Assembly (NCBI RefSeq): GCF_007741475.1
Contig: NZ_CP036261.1
Coordinates: 744,001-808,000, forward strand
DNA length: 64,000 nt
Direction: 5' to 3'
Source: Rosistilla ulvae
Lineage (GTDB): Bacteria > Planctomycetota > Planctomycetia > Pirellulales > Pirellulaceae
The first letter of the stretch is position 1. Each line of letters starts with the position of its first letter. The notes beneath the pieces were generated by a model, which was not told the DNA's origin, did no database searches, and saw nothing but the letters and a program-made list of their open reading frames with translations. This document shows positions 48,601 through 54,193 of the stretch, piece after piece. The position numbers were made by a program, and so were the translations under genes.

Positions 48601-49658
48601 TCGCGCTGACTCGCATCGACGAAACCGACATAGCCAGGCACGATTTCGACATCCAAGTTGCCGCTTTGCAACGAGAATTCGATCGGTGAAAACAGGCTCA
48701 GATTCAGACCGATGGTCGATGACGGGCTACCGGTCTCCTGTGCCGCGGTCACCAATAACTTGGCCGACGGGTGGTTGTTGATCGCCGTGACCAATTCGCC
48801 AACGGTTGTCCGCGACGCTGGATTGCTGTTGATCAAGACTTCGATTCGCTCGCCTAGCACCGACACGATCGGTGGTGCCCCAGCGACGCGGAACGATTCG
48901 CGGACATCGATCCCCAAGTTTTGTCCGGCAACGCCGCTCTGGGTCGCGGTGAAGCGAACTTGCGTGTTGGCAGCTCCCAGCGAGGAGGTCGCTTGAGCGC
49001 GATCGGATCCCTGAAGCGTCAGGATCTGACCCTGTTGCGCAGTCCGGCCGACGTCGAAGAAGGTCTGCCCGCTAACTGAAGCGACGCGCAGCAACGCCGC
49101 CGCAGCGGGATTCTGCGCGATCCCGTACTGGATGTCCGAAGCGCGGGTGACCAGGCTGGGGTTAGAATTCAGTTCGATTTGGATCTGTTGGCCGACCACG
49201 CTTACGATTGGCAGCGTCTTGTCGGTCCGGTTGGCCTTCGTAAAGACGATCTCCAGGCTGTCACCCGCGGAACCGGATTGCACCGCTTCAAAGGTGATCT
49301 CGACCAAGCCGGACGAACCGAGATCGGTGACCGCCGATGCGGACGCAAATTCACCGTCCCCGCCAGCGCGAATGATCTTAATCGCATCGAGCGAAGCGGG
49401 ATCCAACGATGCCAATTCATCGAATCGCAACGTGATCTCACGCGGTGATGTCGTCAAAACATCCAGATTTTCCAGCAAATCACCGGTGTCCGGCTGGACT
49501 CCGACCAACATCGGGCCAGCGGCCAGCAATTGCCGCCCCTCCAGCGTCTCCAGCAGCGACCGGCGGCTGTTGAGCCGTTGGCGCTTTGCGGCCCGATCGC
49601 TTCTGCGGGACTTGTTGGAATTGTCATTCACCGACGATCCAGTTTTCCGGATAGCCAT
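33648..49658 (-). CDS. Giant secreted multidomain dockerin protein (5336 aa)
   Basis: A single 16-kb frame begins at ATG 49658 with a basic leader and LLETLEGRQLLAAG (about residues 34-48). About residues 553-703 resemble an M10-type metallopeptidase (ITEQQKQRVREVLDLYSQYLGVQF), but the expected HExxH segment reads FFQLANGMVKDLIGV, so it looks catalytically dead. At least four pre-peptidase C-terminal (PPC)-like domains follow, near 745-855, 2163, 2430 and 3610 (STDIDLYKFTVPTAGEV, SDVDVYSFDAEAGTEVW). Between them are beta-helix-like segments with repeated GDWGGI (about 1060 and 1530) and two Fn3-like domains (about 1243-1433). Near 5160 is GEVEDIVVNV, then a dockerin-like EF-hand pair (about 5181-5250) and an acidic tail. 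It is probably a cell-surface fibre; no internal stop or frameshift is seen. Confidence 0.9.
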   Translation of the reverse strand: MAIRKTGSSVNDNSNKSRRSDRAAKRQRLNSRRSLLETLEGRQLLAAGPMLVGVQPDTGDLLENLDVLTTSPREITLRFDELASLDPASLDAIKIIRAGGDGEFASASAVTDLGSSGLVEITFEAVQSGSAGDSLEIVFTKANRTDKTLPIVSVVGQQIQIELNSNPSLVTRASDIQYGIAQNPAAAALLRVASVSGQTFFDVGRTAQQGQILTLQGSDRAQATSSLGAANTQVRFTATQSGVAGQNLGIDVRESFRVAGAPPIVSVLGERIEVLINSNPASRTTVGELVTAINNHPSAKLLVTAAQETGSPSSTIGLNLSLFSPIEFSLQSGNLDVEIVPGYVGFVDASQREVVFRFAEDLPQDEYRIEIDGSSANALQNEQGDKFNNGVDETIQFTLDLAPTIEAVVPQPIVNGQQLRDQIWVYFDRNDPLDAASARNAALYQLISTAGTETGADDQSRTPLSVSYNPGTGVAVLQFSDDLYSLFPGTDVKQLRLRVGETDVRGTSPTVLPAVVEPGDSFAQARDIRNDWIVSTDTISSVVIEGAIAKTEFINGVPVSNNEYLIDFPGGDSAPGVQEFRPEDASIYSAPQADPLDGISTYYYNFFGQFRGDDPNSIFVDDDRVLFNNITEQQKQRVREVLDLYSQYLGVQFVESADMGLQIAVGETSSTTTGWEVSSDLGVINSRLVDESDDDLYGQEFFQLANGMVKDLIGVSDFLSPISATADPLYPSPRDIIEGQYAYRPDSTDIDLYKFTVPTAGEVTIETVAERLSDSASLLDTNLRLYRELSNGSIEEWAANDDYWSEDSEITVDLPAGTYFIGVSASGNDTYDPMIEDSGIGGRSEGAYELRMSFKPDIEATTPTVPTKITDTDDIALDGDNDGEQGGAFDFWFESAAFTDTVFVKKDGGTITPVVNNAISGVAQGAVTTISSAISGVASQGTDIIRILPSGDGNLATTGDNLPYLIGFDDFGRPLADGSSFQVPKDVTVMIDSGAILKLRRARIGVGSSSAVVDASGGSLQVLGTPLFVGANGSQATATPVSGDVVFTSIADDTIGGDQSGNAARQGDWGGIDFRSDVDKADESRINYEAEGIFLNVVQYGDFRYGGGTILVESKPEVISPVELSETRATIANSTFSYSADAAIEASADTFQDDKFTLLEGQAAPDYTRVGPDIYDIQFIDNTINGMFIRSQTRDGQGVEKLTVQARFDDLDVVHVLAENLEIQGTPGGALVESAAPPTRIVRLTATAGGTLAAGEYSYRLSYVTANGNESPVSNATGSVITDGANGSILLEQLPTVPAGEDFVARRLYRSVDGGDYRLVATLNGSSTDFVDNGLTAGTSIDVNRPNVDDVTLTAIAGGDLPAGQYEYKISYVDANGKELSVSFATEAAFVPGIDIDDNAIQLDNLPTSLNGNVVSRRVYRSFNGDAFRMIAAIPNNTATQFTDSGLVSGMTLIENLRPRMDARLAIDAGVVVKLSGAFIKVEQGAQLIAEGTDLKQIVFTSLDDQRFGRGGTFNTNQANTNTVFDANDLTGDWGGIYVGPGAEASLDHTRITGAGGGARIDGKLAFFNPIEVHQGELRLTNSRLEQSGTGFATGDSDRAGLQTHNPAVVFVRGAQPIIASNTFINNDAVALNFDLNSLDNSYVSDLGTTTGRLEKVLGASLGNQGPLVFDNVLENNAYNGMEVRGGELAAAGVWDDSDIVHVVRGTISIPNHEVYGGLRLESAPDRSLVVKFDSSIAPATIIAGGDLTGSADQFNGLADRVGGALQVIGQPGKSVILTSISDDTVGSGFDTQGKPQTDTDNSRNSDIANAISLLPTGPEVARGTIIDNDVLNTVPGHFSFQPVAGGGVGATVNGGFNEVTTQGVSTFFQQQNALFDYLNYIDVGADGAAVELGTTTITTPTTLLADDVVYSEGTFTGENGLITWRIEQSFQDGSPTLITKLTLDSDAPLGDLRFINYYDPVIASDSGDLLFTEGTPGTNDYRVTVLDGDERVGFRHYGTFENGTGLVGANYEGWIADEFPDLITAPEFSLPFTPAGTIDTTSIPLTTVADLPAPIYGPAITTTAHAWLVNPTSTSVTITAALELIEDEFDQTVGLGKPGDWDGIVIREAALDRNVEAAVEQEGDLPLNRNDQIELAQFLGELAPTVKAGSENRRIGFQVYGNIDQPSDVDVYSFDAEAGTEVWLEIDRTDSSLDSVLELVRLLPNGSDSDSDQISDSIVAISNGSIVEALDSDLIIRDENAGTFERTVSNGQVNSLDNSMFSPASTSAFDTPQDLYSTNPHDPGLRVVLPGETGEVFTYQVRVRSSNLQLNDPVSKLFSPETGAKIDAGQYDGLTSGPYELSIRLAEADETAGSYLNLVDIRYATTGVTVIGQPFNSPLLGDAVEFIDQNGDDNNDTLATAQPLGPYGTQTDPNSSDQLSVAGAISSATDIDWFEFSISGVTTQSGLENYVSTIFDLDYADGLGRGDFSIWVFDETGQLILTGLDSNVADDQPGNPNSSDFTSLSRGSTGNADPFIGPVELIGEGTSQTYYVAISGINNMPSVLDQFTTAAATNPLVRLEPAESIIRIVEDHVGSIGGSTAAPTVLQTLLFDPATAATGLTLNDLKLYVSTGGSTDNIRLVNAYTGQQYGVIGSTTGQEFNDIAIRPNGDIFGYNSNGVVDDASWHYYNIDTGFANTTDLTPTGTNLITNEALIAVDAQGNVTATVVPSDTGVTVNAISFDAINGSERGFIVGDRGPGVGVDQTQNLLWQFNPTTGLIQGIGGATLVAADTGGFTDPRERGYIETGNPNNLPSTRLGVTAASVANANGFVAPSLTDGVSFTIRDFVSATSIPFQFDLGSAIQISSNVSSGVFLRDGETITIGGQLFEFDTGVRLDVVGTSDPLSGGVEEGSRVTLTSKSTGLAYTFEFDSDGIDFTGRDFSRPDLFAVDLTTAITDGSAASVLASAINAAGVGIRATSSNTGEIVLTGTVGTAPSTGLGITSLGADGITSTNATAIVIDDDLSSTDLTQAISSAIRDSQIAIATAGTRIDFTDNPDIDLDLDTPLGVGAAISIVGTANTAGGPTVIPFDVDDTAAEIGTRIVDAIQAAVDSGLLTSVSAAVDGNTVVFNGANVLSANNPLTVAGIAPGGTVTGIATPSEIVNGVVTPGADLYAVSNQGGLYRIDSQFTSPAQAWFVDSIGAYVETATDLLGINFTGLSAGPENVEGGKYADLLFGITGNGDIYAFNTRGELQPVFANGSSRISTGVFGATGFDFSNLDYNLWHVTGDTFAGSPTPITLPGHGINSTFNDTRNSSAGGTSWYFGLDDAISTGTLNARTTRVDGSTVNGTYDFAGGAHGEIVSNAFSLEGYNSADLPTFYFNYFLETDSDGDRQLEDSLRVYLVDENGTEYLLSTNSDSATASVNNPNLSDLEIQALDEAQETFDNTGTWRQARIPLDEYAGLKDLKLRFEFSTSGSLEFGQAQLQAVAGEDILDGDRFRVSGRDYEFVLSPLLVIPDGNQIVEGETITIDDVVYQFTTDATTVASPLVPVEYSVTQTGDEIAQSLRDAIANYTNSTNVDYDTDADASQVNDNFGTANPVDLPGAMTTVTSTGSIGTSDGSISSLDVDMLRLELAEGQTILLTIDEVATAPGLNPIARLFNDQGMELEREVSVDGQTVITFEAPADGTYYIGISGEGNGNYDPTNNLSGRAFGKSGAYSLNIESTRPYDIRVTGNQVILNGTGDAEFSASSSIQVTGNDGASGIPVLINRDMTPAEVATAIADAISQTLGDGQIVTQQGAVLTLPGLSINSAGPLSIPVRTGDAFGAPTVEMARDNDHRGVYLDDFIIGFRERGEFVTSAGVFNDFVANNGFDLDGADFAVTQTGEYQLEIRGASEYVLAGFPTEPATLFRSFDTNDRLVQGVTLEAISATDLDAAATALEELIQLRNSDPTLLDIDTDTRLSFTLNDGQTTITFEFVNESSGIEPLEGNVPIYYNTGVVNPISGESVPDSAADIAAKITDAINLPEVQALLDISALGSSGETSADAAAIGDFRINLSGNVNITENLSQLSSQILGDSRKPGTDELPTVSLFGQPTQTLAFDRRGDANTGSEEQGVIKIEGVSVSYSANFGIELDHGNDVGKFKYPKNLVELNSYVDAAGIVHAGLAPGVVVQSNLLAFNDAGGINVVGIDTANGSQRSMIAYDRIVNNTIVGGTISPTSTPEEATYGGTVYSQGSISFADVVVQYDPSTTTPPALGLQISGNSLGVPNYTGGTAEPTPNAGQGAVSLGGGGSITVQFVDNRLVGSGDASPDLEIFEVGNAEPVSVEVSIDGVNFVSVGTAVGGNNQIDIDRYGFGPNDRISFVRITDQNFGSAADQAVGADIDAVGAISSVPADQFVAGGTGIELSNGVSPTLLNNVFVNNRTAIDAAANNVPDHPVVLGANTFQANTFNLNDPSQTLLDNVLARFVDASTNLFVSPTESIFIPSQGSDLIDSSINSLDDRPQLQIVRETVGLLASPVLAPNFDANGALRIDDPTHNVPGGQGSLIYKDRGAFDRGDLAPPRGIVTTPLDNSRDGSDIDPLSDSVQILQSNKNYFEILLVDGGEPANPRGGVGIKDSSVTSNALLLFKDNVPLIEGEDYIFAYDTSGDVIRLTPLAGRWEPDSVYRIELLNDAQAVLNSLPTSDYTDGDQIRLIDSTSIETPFEIERGILVTVPALAGDFANVNDGDTFTIFDGVTERTFEFDTNGAAFPGNIAVSIPPSTDTGEPQSVNQVSAAITAAIQISGLNVQASDLGGQVQLFSDNRLTSVSTDTSTLTAEGSVGVSTGYGIQIPNTLGVAEGITDGQQFSVRRGDGRIRFFEIDLNGSNINTSATPIQISSTTDLTAIAIAIRDAITLSDLGLNPSVAAGGQILLPKAADVTIDLTDSVLTQIGQPGDEAAIPIVLEGNLTSSQVGEIIVATVQAADLPGITLRVIGDQIIVKGAQAVSGAGAERVQAIMDNAGNTLASNDPATGTTQFTIFVSDEAGLDYGDAPDSYGTLEASDGARHTVTAGFSLGATATPESDARLGDDASNADSDIDDGVAFTATSVLTPSGTATLQIDLTNTAGLDAILDAWIDWNQDGQFSDSERLNWNPGPILASSGGIHLQDGTNTYSIEVPHTARPGTTYGRFRLSSTGVSSPVGKAADGEVEDIVVNVQQSTHQNPTDEKDVNGSGDISPIDVLQVINAIGRYGSGQITSNIPSFPYIDVNGNGQLEPVDALIVLNYLNNTPANGEGEGFGWIPAANGVLTPEFMDSQDEPTIADAEQLTPASTATASGSVFDSAASGTLDDVIGELASEQAKEEPSAIDDFFANISFE

Positions 49659-50149
49659 TCACCGACCTCTTCGTAAACCCTTTCGGGCGAACAACTTATG
49701 GGCCGAACGATTCGGCCCTCTGATTTAGGCACAACACCTATGTTGGCATGGACTTTCGGAGCATTTCGCAGTGCGGATAACGGCGGTCCCGAGTGCCAAA
49801 ATAGACAAGCTGGGCAATTTGCGTAAGCAGCATGCCGCATTGGCTGGATTGTAGTTGAGACGGCCGTCAGTGCAACGAAAATCAATGCGATACCCTGTTC
49901 CACGTCTGCTTATTAACCGCTTGTGCCAAATATGCAGGCTTCGCAGAACGCTTCGGTTTGGATACTTGCGACTCTGGGAAAGTTCCGTGGCTTTGCAGAT
50001 CCTCTACCAGCCCCCCCCGAGCGGGTGTTTTGGCGGTCCTGATCCATTGGGTTCCAAAACGACCTTGCCGCGATGGGACGAAGGCTGGTAATGTCCCCGT
50101 AACTAGCGACAAATTCCCTCCAAAACCGAAGTAGACAAAGGTGCACATC
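49659..50149. other. Divergent intergenic region between the 5336-aa gene and the TPR lipoprotein
   Basis: This 491-bp region must hold both promoters. A C8 run lies near 50009-50019. AAAGG about 10 bp before ATG 50150 is a plausible ribosome-binding site. No small gene, RNA or repeat was recognised. Confidence 0.4.
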
Positions 50150-50893
50150 ATGCACTCCTTCTGGAAAACCGAACTAAAGTGCCAACTATTGGCTACTGCA
50201 TTACTCGCGTTGTCGCTTTCCGGCTGTCAATTTGCTGCCAGCGGGCAAAACGCCCAGGGCGTTCGACTGTACGACCAAGGTCAGTACTCCGCCGCATTGC
50301 AGCAGTTTCAACAAGCGATCTCTTCGGATCCAAAAAATCCCGACAGCTATTACAATTTGGCTGCTACCACCCATCGGTTGGCTAAGGAGCGGAACGATCG
50401 CGCTTTGATGGACCAGGCCGAATCGTTGTACAACCAATGTCTCGATATTCAGCCGTCGCATGTCGATTGCCATCGCGGGCTGGCCGTTTTGTTGGTCGAG
50501 ACCGATCGTCCCGATCGCGCCTTTGCGTTGTTGAGAAATTGGGCGACCAGCCAGCCCCAGCTTGCCGATTCTCGCATCGAGTTGGCGCGGCTGTACCAGG
50601 AGTTTGGCGAGGGAGAGACCGCTCAGAAGTTTCTCGAGGATGCGATTCATCAGGACGGAAACAATGCTCGCGCTTGGCTCGCCTTGGGGCAGATCCGCGA
50701 AGCGGCGGGGGATTACCAGCAGGCTCTGCAGGATTACCAACGCAGTTACGACCTGAACAGCATGCAGCCTCAGGTTGCCGAGCGGATCGCGTCGATGAAC
50801 CGCCAGATCGTCAGCGGCGTCGGCGGAGTGACCGCCAGCGGCACCCGTTTGGCTCAGCAATCCGCCGCCGACGTCTCCAAGGGACGTTATTAA
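50150..50893 (+). CDS. TPR-repeat lipoprotein
   Basis: A 247-aa lipoprotein: the signal peptide ends in the lipobox LSLSGC (Cys26). About four to five TPR repeats follow, e.g. AQGVRLYDQGQYSAALQQFQ, PDSYYNLAATTHRLAKE, AESLYNQCLDIQPSHVDCHRGLA and ARAWLALGQIREAAGDYQQALQDYQ. ATG 50150 is chosen over GTG 50141 because it has AAAGG upstream and gives a compact signal. TPR lipoproteins usually scaffold envelope complexes; the partner is unknown here. It is divergent from the giant-protein gene and ends at the second palindromic repeat cluster. Confidence 0.87.
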   Translation: MHSFWKTELKCQLLATALLALSLSGCQFAASGQNAQGVRLYDQGQYSAALQQFQQAISSDPKNPDSYYNLAATTHRLAKERNDRALMDQAESLYNQCLDIQPSHVDCHRGLAVLLVETDRPDRAFALLRNWATSQPQLADSRIELARLYQEFGEGETAQKFLEDAIHQDGNNARAWLALGQIREAAGDYQQALQDYQRSYDLNSMQPQVAERIASMNRQIVSGVGGVTASGTRLAQQSAADVSKGRY

Positions 50894-50968
50894 TCAGCGT
50901 TTCCCAGGGGCCACGTAGCGGAGCTCGTCAAGAGCTTCGTTGGGCACCCGCCGTGGACCGAAAGTCTT

Positions 50969-51090
50969 GACGGGCTGTTGATTTAATAGCGTGCGAACTT
51001 CTTGAATTAGCCGTTTGGGCGTTAGCCCCGGTTTAGCGGTGCTTGAACCGGGGCTAACGCCCAAACGGCTGATTAAATCGACAGGCCGTT
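50969..51090. repeat. Long inverted repeat (25-bp perfect core) downstream of the TPR lipoprotein gene
   Basis: Perfect 25-bp arms occupy 51009-51033 and 51046-51070 (inner bases GTTAGCCCCGG / CCGGGGCTAAC) around a 12-nt loop. Outside these, imperfect arms (GGCTGTTGATTTAA near 50972 and TTAAATCGACAGGCC near 51074) extend the structure. No coding potential and no U-run follow. It looks like a MITE/REP-type element rather than a terminator. Confidence 0.85.
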
Positions 51091-51117
51091 GACGACTACC
51101 GCTACGTCCAGAATACG

Positions 51118-51420
51118 AGCACGAAGCGCAAGCGAGTGAATTTTCTTTACTCACGCCTAAGATACTAGCACGAAGCGCAAGCGAGTGATTTGTTCGTCAC
51201 TCGCTTGCGCTTCGTGCTGGTATGGGGGCTCGCGGCCTGCCCGATATCGGGCTCATTGAGGCGTCCGTCGCAGCCCGAAAGTCTCGATGTCTTTCGCTAC
51301 GCTCAAGATACGAGCACGAAGCGCAAGCGAGTGATTTTGTTCGTCACTCGCTTGCGCTTCGTGCTGGTATGGGGGCTCAATGGAGTGCCGTCTTGTGACA
51401 CTCGCTTGCGCTTCGTGCTG
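51118..51420. repeat. Six copies of a 20-22-bp repeat in alternating orientation
   Basis: GCACGAAGCGCAAGCGAGTG occurs forward at 51118, 51167 and 51313 and as its complement at 51197, 51344 and 51399. Forward and reverse copies are paired around TTTGTTCG-type loops (51167-51218 and 51313-51365), making 22-bp-arm hairpins. Reverse copies are followed by GGTATGGGGGCTC. The last copy ends 6 bp before the lpxB stop codon. Together with the inverted repeat at 50969-51090 it fills the 532-bp gap between two convergent genes. Confidence 0.92.
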
Positions 51421-51425
51421 GTATG

Positions 51426-52613
51426 TTACGCGGCGCGGCGAAGCGCGCTCGATCGACGCTCGCCCATCCATTGGATCAACTGGTCGGCGGCCCGCTCCGA
51501 AGCGCCTGGGACCGCGTATTTGCTGCGCAACGTCTGCAACTGCTGTTGCAGGTCGGCTAGATATTCGGGTTCGCTGAGCATTCGATCGGCCGCGGCAACG
51601 ACCTCCCCGATCACCGGTTCGGGATCCCCGGCAGAGACGAATTCAGGAAACAGCGTCTTTTCTGCGATCAGGTTCGGTAGCGTCATGCTTTTGGTGGAAA
51701 CGAGCACCGAAGCGAGCCATTTGATGGTCCGCCCCACGCGATACAACACGACCGCGGGGGTCGAGCGGGCCATCAGTTCCAGACTGACCGAACCGGAGAC
51801 CATGATCGCCGATTCGGCGGCTTCCACGATTTCACTGGTCTTGCCGACGAAGAAGTCCAGCGGCAGCGATTGGTCTTCGGCGGTTAGTTGTTCGCGGCAC
51901 CAGAGGCATTGTCGGTCGCGGAAACATGCGACTTGGAACCGCACGTCGGGATGGCGCTTGGCCAGTCGGCGGATCGCTTCGAGCTGCAAAGGCCAATTGT
52001 TCGTGACTTCGCTGCGTCGCGATCCGGGCAACACGGCGACCAGCCGCTTTCCCGACCTTTTGATCTCATCGAATCGATCGAGGGTTGTTTTGTCCAGCGG
52101 TTGTTTGGCGACGGCATCAAAGAAGGGGTGTCCAACGTATTCCGCGTCGATTCCGCGATCGCGGTACCACTGGTACTCAAATGGCAGCACGCACAGCACT
52201 TTGTCGACGTACTTGCGGACCTTGCGGATCCGCCAGGGGGCCCAGGCCCACAACTGGGGGGGCAGGTAGTAGTAGACCGGGATTCCGCAGGCTTTGGCCC
52301 GCTTGGCAACGTGCCAATTGAACCCCGGGAAATCGACTAATACGACGCCATCGGTCTCCCCTTCGGCAAAGATCTGTTTGGCCTGCTGGGCGACGCGATA
52401 AAACTCTGCCACCTTCGGAGCAACCTCGACGATCCCCATCACCGCCAATTGGGTTAGTTCGAAATCGGTCTGGCACCCGGCCTGCTGCATCTCGCTGCCG
52501 CCGAATCCACGAAACTGGAGCTTCGGATCGCGCTCGCGAAGCGCTTCGATCAAACGTGCGGCATGCTTGTCGCCGCTCGGTTCACCGGCAGAGAAGAAGA
52601 TTGATCGATTCAT
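51426..52613 (-). CDS. lpxB: Lipid-A-disaccharide synthase
   Basis: A 395-aa GT-B glycosyltransferase (family GT19) that joins UDP-diacylglucosamine and lipid X into the tetraacyl disaccharide of lipid A on the inner face of the inner membrane. Diagnostic motifs are FFSAGEPSGDKHAARL at the N-terminus, VVLVDFPGFNWHVAKRAK, YYLPPQLWAWAPWRIRK, and VLPGSRRSEV. ATG 52613 is chosen because it starts the conserved N-terminus; the frame runs to 52706. Presence of lpxB indicates LPS-type outer-membrane chemistry, as in other planctomycetes. The gene ends against a palindromic repeat and is divergent from the gene at 52752. Confidence 0.95.
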   Translation of the reverse strand: MNRSIFFSAGEPSGDKHAARLIEALRERDPKLQFRGFGGSEMQQAGCQTDFELTQLAVMGIVEVAPKVAEFYRVAQQAKQIFAEGETDGVVLVDFPGFNWHVAKRAKACGIPVYYYLPPQLWAWAPWRIRKVRKYVDKVLCVLPFEYQWYRDRGIDAEYVGHPFFDAVAKQPLDKTTLDRFDEIKRSGKRLVAVLPGSRRSEVTNNWPLQLEAIRRLAKRHPDVRFQVACFRDRQCLWCREQLTAEDQSLPLDFFVGKTSEIVEAAESAIMVSGSVSLELMARSTPAVVLYRVGRTIKWLASVLVSTKSMTLPNLIAEKTLFPEFVSAGDPEPVIGEVVAAADRMLSEPEYLADLQQQLQTLRSKYAVPGASERAADQLIQWMGERRSSALRRAA

Positions 52614-52751
52614 GGGGGCGTGATAGGGTTGCAGGAGGGATCGTCCCAAATAGACACATGTATTCGCAGCCGAAAAATTGGTCAATACGAACCGTGTTGC
52701 TAGCATCCTATCGATGCGACGCGCTAGCTCTCTTCAAACCTGGAACTTGCG

Positions 52752-53234
52752 ATGAACCTGCCCGAATCGCCCGATTATTTAAATTCTCTGCAAGGCGGCT
52801 GGGAGGCGCTCGGCAACGGGGCGCCGACGTTGGTCGCGTTGGCCCAACTGTGTGCCCGCGCGATGGTCGAAGGAACCCGCGACAAGACTCCGCTGAGTGT
52901 CGAAGCGAAAGCGATCTTATACGCAGCTCGCAATCGAGGCGTGATCGAAGTCCGCGGAGTGAACACCGCGTTTGAAGCGACCGCGCGGTTGTTGGCCGTC
53001 TATATCGAAGAGGACGAGCATCGGACGATCGCGTTTCGCAATCGCGAGCAGCCACAGGTGACGGTCCGGTTCTTTGAAGCCTTCTGCCAGTTGTGTCGCC
53101 ACGGGTTGGTGCTGCATCACCTGTACCGCGACTTTTCGTTGACCGATCGGGGGTTTGTGATCGCCGCGAAGATCGAACGCGAAGAGGTTGCCGAGGCGCT
53201 TGGCGAAGGGACCGAATTTGGCCTGCACGATTAA
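52752..53234 (+). CDS. Conserved hypothetical soluble protein (160 aa)
   Basis: I recognise no domain. The 160-aa product has no signal peptide or membrane segment and mixes helices and strands: ALAQLCARAMVEGTRDKTPLSVEAKAIL, then GVIEVRGVNTAFEATARLLAVYIE, then FFEAFCQLCRHGLVLHHLYRDFSLTDRGFVIA. The last part resembles a winged-helix-like end (LTDRGF), so nucleic-acid or regulator binding is possible but unproven. ATG 52752 is the first start. The gene is divergent from lpxB and is followed by a strong bidirectional terminator at 53265-53300. Confidence 0.72.
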   Translation: MNLPESPDYLNSLQGGWEALGNGAPTLVALAQLCARAMVEGTRDKTPLSVEAKAILYAARNRGVIEVRGVNTAFEATARLLAVYIEEDEHRTIAFRNREQPQVTVRFFEAFCQLCRHGLVLHHLYRDFSLTDRGFVIAAKIEREEVAEALGEGTEFGLHD

Positions 53235-53264
53235 CAGCACGGGAATTGCTTTCGGCGCAAAAAA

Positions 53265-53300
53265 AAACGGCCCGGAAAGCCGAAGCTGACCGGGCCGTTT
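53265..53300. terminator. Bidirectional terminator between convergent genes
   Basis: Perfect 11-bp arms AAACGGCCCGG (53265-53275) and CCGGGCCGTTT (53290-53300) enclose a 14-nt loop. An A-run precedes on the plus strand, giving a U-run for leftward transcription; the rightward U-run is short. It serves the genes ending at 53234 and 53339. Confidence 0.8.
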
Positions 53301-53338
53301 ATCGAATCACGTCTGAAGGATCTAGCATCCTACTCGCA

Positions 53339-54193
53339 TTAGCGAGCGTAGCGGGTGCTAGCCTGAATGACGCGACGCTTGCTGTTCAAGTAAGCACTTG
53401 GGTCTACAACCGGTGCTGGTGGCATTGGAGCAGCGTCTTCAACTACTGGAGCTTCGACTTGAACCGAAGTTCCGCCGTTGCAGCTCGAGCAAGCTGGTGC
53501 GGCTGGAGCAGCGTAGCTAGTAGCTGCACATCCGCAGCTGTCGCAAGCCGAATCGCAGTCGCTCTTCTTGCAGCAGCTCAGGCCGCCGAACAACTTCGAC
53601 AACAGGCCACCGCTCTTCTTCTTTCCGCATGGGTCGCAACCGCAAGCTGGTTCGCAGCACGAAGCCGATTCGCAGCAAGAAGTTTCGCATCCGCAAGCTG
53701 GTTCGCAGCAAGCAGCAGCTTCACATCCGCAAGCTGGTTCGCAGCAAGCCGAAGTTTCGCAGCACGAATCACAGCTGTTCTTCGATCCGCCGAAAAGCTT
53801 CGACAGCAGGCCACAGCACTTTTTCTTCTTCGAACCGAAGCACGACTTGCTGTCGCAAGATGCTTCGCAGCAAGATGCTTCGCAACCACAAGCTGGTTCG
53901 CAGCAAGAGGTTCCGCACAGCGAAGTTTCAACTCCGCAGGTTGGTTCGCAGCAGGAAGCAGCTTCGCAGCAAGAGGCTTCGCAACCGCAAGCTGGTTCGC
54001 AAACCGACTCGCAACAAGAAGTTTCACAACCACATGCTGGTTCACAAACGTCTGCACAGCCAGTTTCACAGCAGCTGCTGCTTCCACCACCACACTTCAG
54101 TCCCAACATGCGGTCCAATAGGTCAAATCCGAAACCTTGCGAGCAGATGCTCATTCCGATAATCAAGGTCGTCGACAGGATTGCACGCTTCAT
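53339..54193 (-). CDS. Secreted Cys-repeat protein (284 aa)
   Basis: A signal peptide (MKRAILSTTLIIGMSICSQGFG) precedes a body dominated by repeats of CCEPACGCE and CCEASC type, with about 60 cysteines. Two near-identical insertions, KKKxCGLLSKLFGGSK-like and KKKSGGLLSKLFGG-like, separate the Cys blocks, so the central part is an internal duplication. A cysteine-poor Pro/Ala tail follows and ends in STRYAR. GGAG lies 10 bp before ATG 54193. It is probably a disulfide-cross-linked envelope protein, consistent with the Cys-rich proteinaceous coats described for planctomycetes (inference). A related but less repetitive protein is at 2098-2841. Confidence 0.82.
   Translation of the reverse strand: MKRAILSTTLIIGMSICSQGFGFDLLDRMLGLKCGGGSSSCCETGCADVCEPACGCETSCCESVCEPACGCEASCCEAASCCEPTCGVETSLCGTSCCEPACGCEASCCEASCDSKSCFGSKKKKCCGLLSKLFGGSKNSCDSCCETSACCEPACGCEAAACCEPACGCETSCCESASCCEPACGCDPCGKKKSGGLLSKLFGGLSCCKKSDCDSACDSCGCAATSYAAPAAPACSSCNGGTSVQVEAPVVEDAAPMPPAPVVDPSAYLNSKRRVIQASTRYAR

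Noticed and set aside
51009-51070. Intrinsic terminator after the TPR lipoprotein gene
   Set aside because: The 25-bp arms are far longer than a terminator needs and no U-run follows; a mobile palindromic element is more likely.
51190-52269. Plus-strand frame over the alternating repeats and lpxB
   Set aside because: Its N-terminal part is translated repeat and the rest is antisense to lpxB.
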